Both the position numbers and the translations under genes were made by a program. A stretch of 64,000 nucleotides of DNA, from contig NZ_QUET01000003.1 in NCBI RefSeq assembly GCF_003478445.1, forward strand, positions 1 to 64,000. The letters run 5' to 3'. Below the pieces are notes generated by a model. It saw only the letters and a list, made by a program, of their open reading frames with translations, was not told the origin of the DNA and did not search any database. Source of the DNA: Roseburia sp. AM59-24XD. GTDB lineage: Bacteria > Bacillota > Clostridia > Lachnospirales > Lachnospiraceae. This document shows, one piece after another, positions 59,087-64,000 of this stretch (positions are counted from its first letter, which is position 1; the number at the start of each line of letters is the position of its first letter).

Positions 59087-60414
59087 TCAAGTGCAGTAGC
59101 GGAAGGATTTGTCTGTGATGATACGGGCAAATATCAGACCAAGTGGCAGAGCCAGAATGATGAGCATCGCAGATGCAAACCAGGATGCAGAGGTGGTCAG
59201 TGACATGATGCCGAGATTATATACTGCCTTGTAAAGATACAGACCGGGAACCATTATGACAATGGCGGGAACGGTAATGGAAATTCGCGGATAGCCAAGC
59301 TTATTTTTGAGCAGAGATGCTAAAATGCCGGCAGTCAGTGCACCGATAAAAGCAGCGGCAGCAGGAGGTATTGCGACGAAATCCACAAGTTCCAGCCGAA
59401 GCGTATTTGCTATGGCGCCAATAAAAGCAGCGGCGGCAGCAATAGAACAGGGACTGTTGAACATAATGGAAAAACCGAATACACCACCAAAGCTAGTGAT
59501 CAGCCGGAGCAGTAAATGTGTTCCGCTGATAGATGTAATGGAGGAAAATCCATCGGCTTCAAATGGAAGAGAAGCGCCATGATCCATGCGGTAACCGTTG
59601 CGACAAGGATGATGACGATCGCATAAGCAAGCCGTTCCAGACCGGAACGCATATCCAGCTTGGCAAGGTCGATGCCACTTGTAATAAATGGAAATCCGGG
59701 GATGATAAACAGCATGGAACAGATATAACCGGCCTCGTGCTGCAGAGAAACAGAGAAAAAGTGTTCCGCCAGATTTAATGTACCAACATAAACCAGACAG
59801 GCTGCGGCAACCGATGAGACAATGCATAAAAATAATGTAAAATGGTGCTTGGTCAATTTGCATCGCAGGAAATTACCGATTCCGGCTCCAAGGAAGGCGA
59901 GAATCATTTCGTTCAGATCGCCACCCAGAAGAAAGGTGAAGCAGCCACACGCCAGAGCGGCGGCAAAGCCGAGAGCAACCGGAGAGTAAAGTCCGTGGAG
60001 CTGCTCGATCTCGTCAAGCTGTGCATGAAGCTGTTCTCCGGACAAGTTCTCGCAGTTTTCCGGAAACTCCTGGATAAAATGCTCCAGACGATTCAGCTTG
60101 GAAGTGTTGACTCCTGTATTGGTCAGACACAGAGACTGCGAAAAACAGTGGTCTCCATCGAAACAGGTGTAGTCGATGGACATAAGACCGATATTGGCGG
60201 TGCAGGTAATGTTGAGCTGCTTGGCCAACGAATTCATTGAGCTTCGTACACGCCAGGCTCCGGTTCCGCAGGATAGCAGCATCAGACCGGTTCTTCCGAT
60301 GATGGAGGCCTTTTCGGTCAGGCTGGCATTGCGTATTTTCACATCTTCCATCTGGCTTGCATAATCATGCCAGTATATTTCCATGTGGTTCTGGGGAAGT
60401 GTGTTGGTTGTCAT
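59087..60414 (-). pseudogene. ThrE-family threonine/serine exporter-like protein, one frameshift
   Basis: About 442 codons. The N-terminal soluble part reads ASLTEKASIIGRTGLMLLSCGTGAWRVR and NIGLMSIDYTC, as in the DUF1212/ThrE domain. Many membrane helices follow (VALGFAAALACGCFTFLLGG; CIVSSVAAACLVYVGTLNLA; FIIPGFPFITSGIDLAKLDM), and the DUF3815-like half continues in the -1 frame (IMVPGLYLYKAVYNLG). Adding one T in GGATTTTCC near 59545 restores KPMDFSSITSISGTH. Such proteins export threonine/serine or related metabolites. AAAGGA precedes the start. Confidence 0.82.
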
Positions 60415-60491
60415 TGGATCACATCCTTTTACATTGTGTTTTTATTAAGTATAAAACGATTCGATGAAAAGTCAAGAAATGGAAACTTCTA

Positions 60492-60538
60492 TTGACATAT
60501 TTAAAATAAATGGTAAAATAACAGTAACAATTACTGTT
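60492..60538 (+). promoter_or_regulatory. perR promoter with 19-bp operator
   Basis: TTGACA (60492-60497), 16-bp spacer, TAAAAT (60514-60519). Directly after the -10 is AACAGTAACAATTACTGTT (60520-60538), an almost perfect dyad shared with the rubrerythrin promoter. The gene is therefore probably autoregulated. Confidence 0.75.
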
Positions 60539-60558
60539 ATTCATGAAAGGAGAATGAG

Positions 60559-60942
60559 ATGGCTGCAATGCGATACAGTAAACAGCGGGAGGCGATCCGT
60601 ACCTATCTTCTCTCGACGAAATCTCATCCGACAGCGGAAGCTGTGTATTATAATATCAAAAATGAATATCCGAAGATCAGTCTGGGTACCGTATATCGTA
60701 ACCTGAATCTTTTGGTAGAGCAGGGACAGGCGCTTCGTCTGGATTGCGGAGACGGCGTGGATCATTTTGACGGAGATACAAGACCGCATTATCATTTTTC
60801 CTGTCAGAAATGTGGCTGTGTGATGGATCTGGAGATGGATCCGATCGACCATATTGATCAGATCGCGGGTGCGGGATTTGACGGAGAGATACAGGGACAC
60901 CAGGTGCTCTTTTACGGCTTGTGTCCGAAGTGCAAGGCGTAG
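60559..60942 (+). CDS. perR: Fur-family peroxide regulator (PerR-like)
   Basis: 127 aa, SD AAGGAG. Winged HTH (QREAIRTYLLSTKSHPTAEAVYYNIKNEYPKISLGTVYRNLNLLVEQG) followed by the metal-binding domain. Structural zinc cysteines are C82-x-x-C85 and C122-x-x-C125. Histidines H77, H79 (RPHYHF) and H69 fit the regulatory metal site of PerR. It represses oxidative-stress genes until peroxide oxidises the Fe-bound His. Identical operator-like dyads before itself and the rubrerythrin gene support PerR rather than Fur. Confidence 0.88.
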   Translation: MAAMRYSKQREAIRTYLLSTKSHPTAEAVYYNIKNEYPKISLGTVYRNLNLLVEQGQALRLDCGDGVDHFDGDTRPHYHFSCQKCGCVMDLEMDPIDHIDQIAGAGFDGEIQGHQVLFYGLCPKCKA

Positions 60943-61075
60943 ATGCGGATTGGGAGAGTGCTATTGGTAAAGAGTAGCAGCGGGTCGGCGAGTATTATTG
61001 GCGGAGCCGGTGGACGCCGGGGATGCGTTGTTGATTGAAAATGATCAAGAAGTTAGAAATTTTTTCAAAAAAGAG

Positions 61076-61132
61076 TTGACAAAGCGAATTAGATTTGTTA
61101 TATTCTAAACAGAAACAGTAATCATTACTGTT
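61076..61132 (+). promoter_or_regulatory. rubrerythrin promoter with PerR-like operator
   Basis: TTGACA (61076-61081), 17-bp spacer, TATATT (61099-61104). AACAGTAATCATTACTGTT (61114-61132) is a perfect 9-bp-arm dyad at the expected start site; it matches the perR operator at 17 of 19 positions. Confidence 0.8.
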
Positions 61133-61187
61133 AAGGAGAAATTGGCAATCAAAAGTAAATATTATAAAAGAAAAGGAGATTACGATT

Positions 61188-61730
61188 ATGGCAAAGTTTG
61201 TATGTTCTGTATGTGGTTATGTTTATGAAGGAGAGCAGCCTCCTGAGAAGTGTCCTCAGTGTGGAGTTCCTGCAGATAAGTTCATTAAGCAGGGAGATGA
61301 CAAGACTTGGGCTGCTGAGCATGTTGTAGGTGTTGCACAGGGTGCACCGGAGGATATCATGGCTGATCTTCGCGCGAATTTTAACGGCGAGTGCTCAGAG
61401 GTTGGTATGTATCTGGCAATGGCTCGTGTTGCTCATCGCGAGGGTTATCCTGAGATCGGTCTTTACTGGGAGAAGGCTGCTTACGAAGAGGCAGAGCACG
61501 CTGCAAAGTTCGCAGAGCTGCTTGGTGAGGTTGTAACAGACAGCACGAAGAAGAATCTGGAGATGCGTGTAGAGGCTGAGCACGGTGCTACAGCCGGTAA
61601 GTTTGACCTTGCTAAGAGAGCAAAGGCACTTGATCTTGATGCAATCCATGATACCGTTCATGAGATGGCTAGAGATGAGGCTAGACATGGTAAAGCATTC
61701 GAGGGACTTCTTAAGAGATATTTCGGTTAA
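61188..61730 (+). CDS. reverse rubrerythrin (peroxide reductase)
   Basis: 180 aa. A rubredoxin-like domain is N-terminal (C6-x-x-C9 and C22-x-x-C25), the reverse of classical rubrerythrin. The ferritin-like diiron domain follows with E-x-x-H type ligands ([60 protein letters not shown]). It reduces H2O2 with NAD(P)H-derived electrons in anaerobes. SD AAAGGAG. Controlled by the operator just upstream. Confidence 0.94.
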   Translation: MAKFVCSVCGYVYEGEQPPEKCPQCGVPADKFIKQGDDKTWAAEHVVGVAQGAPEDIMADLRANFNGECSEVGMYLAMARVAHREGYPEIGLYWEKAAYEEAEHAAKFAELLGEVVTDSTKKNLEMRVEAEHGATAGKFDLAKRAKALDLDAIHDTVHEMARDEARHGKAFEGLLKRYFG

Positions 61731-61747
61731 TTGACAAACGCTTTGTA

Positions 61748-61782
61748 TTCGAGGGACTTTTTAAGAGATACTTCGGATAATT
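61748..61782 (+). pseudogene. fragment duplicating the rubrerythrin 3' end
   Basis: TTCGAGGGACTTTTTAAGAG and the following bases through the stop repeat 61698-61731 with three substitutions. It looks like the tail of a deleted tandem copy of the rubrerythrin gene. Confidence 0.7.
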
Positions 61783-61800
61783 TGAAAGCTTGCATATGAT

Positions 61801-61842
61801 TCTGAGGGGATGATCCGTTTGTGGTCATCCTCTTTTAAATTT
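61801..61842 (+). terminator. terminator after rubrerythrin
   Basis: GAGGGGATGATCC and GGTCATCCTC form an imperfect stem of about 10 bp with loop GTTTGT, followed by TTTTAAATTTTT. Confidence 0.7.
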
Positions 61843-61890
61843 TTGCACAAAAATTGAATTGTATTTCAGAAAATATTGTCAAAAATGAAA

Positions 61891-61920
61891 TTGGACAGAT
61901 TGGCGGGAAGGGACTATAAT
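61891..61920 (+). promoter_or_regulatory. promoter of the bL25 leader
   Basis: TTGGAC (61891-61896), 18-bp spacer, TATAAT (61915-61920), giving a start near 61927 and a leader of about 185 nt. Confidence 0.55.
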
Positions 61921-61959
61921 AATCTATGGTGCATAAAACGAAAAACCGATTCGATTTGG

Positions 61960-62002
61960 ACTTCTACTACACTGGAGACCCTGTGTGGCGGAGGTTTTTT
62001 TT
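61960..62002 (+). terminator. terminator/attenuator in the bL25 leader
   Basis: ACTTCTACTACAC (61960-61972) pairs with GTGTGGCGGAGGT (61983-61995) over 13 positions with three wobbles and one mismatch, followed by eight T. It lies between the promoter and the gene, so it is either an attenuator or the end of a leader RNA of about 75 nt. Confidence 0.65.
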
Positions 62003-62112
62003 GTTTCAATGAGAATATTTCCGTTAACAGGAAAGGGGTTTACAGCAGTCCATTTTGAATTAAGCTTTGCTTTACGCATGTAACAATATCAGCGATAAAA
62101 GGAGGAATCATT

Positions 62113-62709
62113 ATGATGACATTAAATGCTGAGAAAAGAGACATGAATGTAAAGGCGAAAAAGTTACGGAGAGAGGGATATGTCCCGGGAAGCTTGTGCG
62201 GAAGAGATCTGGAGGAATCTGTACCATTGAAGATATCCGAATTTGAGGCAGAGCGTTTCATGAGAAAGAACATGAAGGGCAGCAGAACGGTATTGCAGAT
62301 CGGAGAGCAGAAGTACAATGCAATCGTGAAGGATGTTGATTATAATCCTTTGATGAAGAGAATCATGTTTATTGATTTCCAGATGCTGGTTGCCGGCGAG
62401 AAGATTTCTACGACAGCACAGGTTGTATTGCTGCATGAGGAGCTGGCAAAGGGCTCCGTTGACGAGGAGATTTCCGAAATCCATTATAAAGCAGATCCGG
62501 CGGATATTGTGGAGAAGGTTTATATTGATTTCGAGAAGCTGGGAGATCAGAAGTGTGTCAAGGTAAAGGATATCAAGGAACTGATGAATGACAAGATCGA
62601 GCTGATCACTTCAGAGGATGCAACAATCGTAGATATTTCAGAGGAATCTCAGTACGAGGAAGAAACTGAGGACGCCGAGGGAGAAGCGGAGGCAGTTGCT
62701 GCATCATAG
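62113..62709 (+). CDS. rplY: 50S ribosomal protein bL25 (CTC family)
   Basis: 198 aa, SD GGAGG 7 bases before ATG 62113. The L25 domain (LNAEKRDMNVKAKKLRREGYVPGSLCGRDLEESVPLKIS; ILKDVDYNPLMKRIMFIDFQ-like AIVKDVDYNPL) is followed by the beta-barrel C-terminal domain and an acidic tail (EEETEDAEGEAEA). It binds 5S rRNA. The longer form with the C-terminal domain is the general-stress CTC type. A strong terminator follows. Confidence 0.92.
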   Translation: MMTLNAEKRDMNVKAKKLRREGYVPGSLCGRDLEESVPLKISEFEAERFMRKNMKGSRTVLQIGEQKYNAIVKDVDYNPLMKRIMFIDFQMLVAGEKISTTAQVVLLHEELAKGSVDEEISEIHYKADPADIVEKVYIDFEKLGDQKCVKVKDIKELMNDKIELITSEDATIVDISEESQYEEETEDAEGEAEAVAAS

Positions 62710-62757
62710 TGGTGCAGTGTATAGATGTTTATGACACATAAATGCCAACTCAATAAA

Positions 62758-62832
62758 ACAAACGGGACTGCAGAATGCGTTCTTTGCCGGAGGTTTCGGC
62801 GGGGATGCGGGGTAGTCCCGTTTTGTTTGCAT
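62758..62832 (+). terminator. terminator of the bL25 gene
   Basis: AAACGGGACT and AGTCCCGTTT form a perfect 10-bp outer stem around a branched interior (GCCGGAGG/... ), followed by TGTTTG on the right. Confidence 0.7.
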
Positions 62833-62928
62833 GCAGATCATCTGTTGTCTGCGGAATAAAAACGTAAAATGCGCCACGGAAAATGTTATGTTGACAGGGG
62901 AGCCTGTTTGGTATAGCGTATTATTGTT

Positions 62929-62941
62929 GATAAAAATTATC
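62929..62941. promoter_or_regulatory. dyad upstream of feoAB
   Basis: GATAA-AAA-TTATC is a perfect 5-bp-arm dyad resembling half of a Fur box, 23 bases before the ATG. TTGACA at 62891 with TATAGC 15 bases on is a weak promoter candidate. Confidence 0.35.
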
Positions 62942-62964
62942 GGTAATCGAAGAGGGCAAAAGAT

Positions 62965-64000
62965 ATGACATTAAAGGAACTAGAGACAGGTAAGAGTGCT
63001 GTGATCCGTACAGTGGGAGGAAAGGGTGCGTTGCGACAGCACTTTCTGGACATGGGAATGATTCCCGGGGCAGAGGTGACGGTAGTGAAATTGGCACCTA
63101 TGGGGGATCCGATGGAACTGCAGGTGCATGGATATGAGCTGACGCTCCGGCTGGCGGAGGCAGATCAGATTGAGATTGCGCCGATCGATCAGAGAACAAG
63201 GAGCCACGCCGGCAGTGAACGGCTGCAGGCAACAGAGCATCCGGGACTTGGTGAGGAAGGAAAATATCATTCTAAGGAGGATGAGAATCCGCTGCCGGAG
63301 GGGACACTGCTCACCTATGCTCTTGTCGGCAATCAGAATTGTGGAAAAACGACATTGTTTAACCAGCTTACCGGATCGAACCAACATGTCGGTAATTTTC
63401 CGGGTGTTACGGTGGATCGTAAGGATGGAGCGATCAAAGGACATGCAGAGACAGATATTACGGATCTTCCGGGCATTTATTCCATGTCGCCATACAGCAG
63501 CGAGGAGATCGTATCAAGGAATTTTGTGCTGGATGAGAAGCCGCGGGCATTGATCAATATTGTTGATGCGACGAATATTGAGAGAAATCTTTATTTGACG
63601 ATGCAGCTTCTGGAGATGGATATTCCGATGGTTGTTGCATTGAATATGATGGATGAGGTGACAGGCAATCAGGGAGCGATTGATGTGAACGGAATGGAGG
63701 CACTGCTCGGAGTGCCGGTAATTCCGATTTCTGCGGCGAAGAATGAGGGCGTGGACGAGCTTGTGCGTCATGCACTTCACATTGCAAAATATCAGGAAAA
63801 ACCTCTGCGTCAGGATTTTTGCGATAAAAATGACCACGATGGAGCGGTTCATCGCTGTATCCATGCCGTTATCCATCTGATCGAGGATCATGCGGAGCAT
63901 GCCGGGATTCCGGTGCGTTTTGCGGCGACAAAGGCAATCGAGGGGGATCCGTTAATTCTTGAGAAGCTGGCATTGGATCAAAATGAGACGGAGATGCTGG
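62965..64000 (+). CDS. feoB: FeoA-FeoB fusion ferrous iron transporter (partial)
   Basis: Runs off the window end after 345 codons. Residues 1-72 are a FeoA SH3-like domain (MTLKELETGKSAVIRTVGGK ... MGMIPGAEVTVVKLAPMGDPMELQVHGYELTLRLAEADQIE). A charged linker (about 75-115) joins the FeoB G domain: G1 VGNQNCGKTTL (G122 on), GNFPGVTVD (G2), DLPGIYSM (G3), NMMDEV (G4) and ISAAKNEG (G5). The membrane part is beyond the window. It imports Fe(II). The FeoA-FeoB fusion occurs in several Clostridia. Confidence 0.92.
   Translation, partial: MTLKELETGKSAVIRTVGGKGALRQHFLDMGMIPGAEVTVVKLAPMGDPMELQVHGYELTLRLAEADQIEIAPIDQRTRSHAGSERLQATEHPGLGEEGKYHSKEDENPLPEGTLLTYALVGNQNCGKTTLFNQLTGSNQHVGNFPGVTVDRKDGAIKGHAETDITDLPGIYSMSPYSSEEIVSRNFVLDEKPRALINIVDATNIERNLYLTMQLLEMDIPMVVALNMMDEVTGNQGAIDVNGMEALLGVPVIPISAAKNEGVDELVRHALHIAKYQEKPLRQDFCDKNDHDGAVHRCIHAVIHLIEDHAEHAGIPVRFAATKAIEGDPLILEKLALDQNETEML

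Overview
The window looks like a chromosomal segment of an anaerobic, gut-type Clostridia, most probably Lachnospiraceae. Supporting signs are moderate GC, a YesN/YesM-type two-component pair, glycogen/maltodextrin genes, reverse rubrerythrin under a PerR-like regulator, a FeoA-FeoB fusion, spore photoproduct lyase and stand-alone TrpB2. Genus cannot be fixed by eye.

Layout. (1) 1-871: the 3' end of a 23S rRNA and seven tRNAs (Asp, Val, Thr, Tyr, initiator Met, Phe, Lys), with no 5S gene between. (2) 811-18888: an AT-rich element of about 18 kb integrated in the tRNA-Lys 3' end, bounded by 61-bp identical direct repeats. It carries a tyrosine integrase, phage head genes (scaffold, major capsid, portal, large terminase, likely small terminase, likely connector and head-closure/Ig protein), a holin-like protein, a replication initiator, a CI-like repressor, a lipoprotein/membrane cassette, and an 897-aa single-polypeptide RNA polymerase of the YonO/QDE-1-like fold. 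No tail, protease or lysin gene is visible. It therefore resembles a capsid-forming satellite (cf-PICI-like) or a remnant prophage, but with its own RNA polymerase. (3) 19-31 kb: malQ, glgP, a two-component system, argG and an AAA ATPase. (4) 31-43 kb: a propeller/solute-binding fusion with a frameshifted ABC-2 exporter, malEFG-like importer genes, hicAB and a second binding lipoprotein. (5) 43-51.7 kb: rhodanese-TtcA fusion, nucleoside phosphorylase plus spore photoproduct lyase, SDR, CAP-domain protein, nitroreductase, trpB2. (6) 51.9-55.7 kb: a Sel1 / kinase / TerY-like vWA / PP2C signalling cassette. (7) 55.8-64 kb: LysR-purA, a ThrE-like exporter, PerR plus reverse rubrerythrin sharing a 19-bp operator, bL25 behind a probable attenuator, and FeoAB running off the end.

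How parts work together. The element's RNA polymerase gene has a host sigma-70 promoter, while several of its structural transcription units have no obvious one; this suggests a host-then-own polymerase cascade. In the chromosome, malEFG imports maltodextrin and MalQ/GlgP process it, with the adjacent sensor/regulator a plausible controller. PerR probably represses itself and the peroxide-detoxifying rubrerythrin.

Caveat. At least eight genes in the host part, and probably one in the element, are broken by single-base losses, most of them restorable by lengthening a short homopolymer by one base. This looks more like residual sequencing error than gene decay, so these 'pseudogenes' may be intact in the organism.
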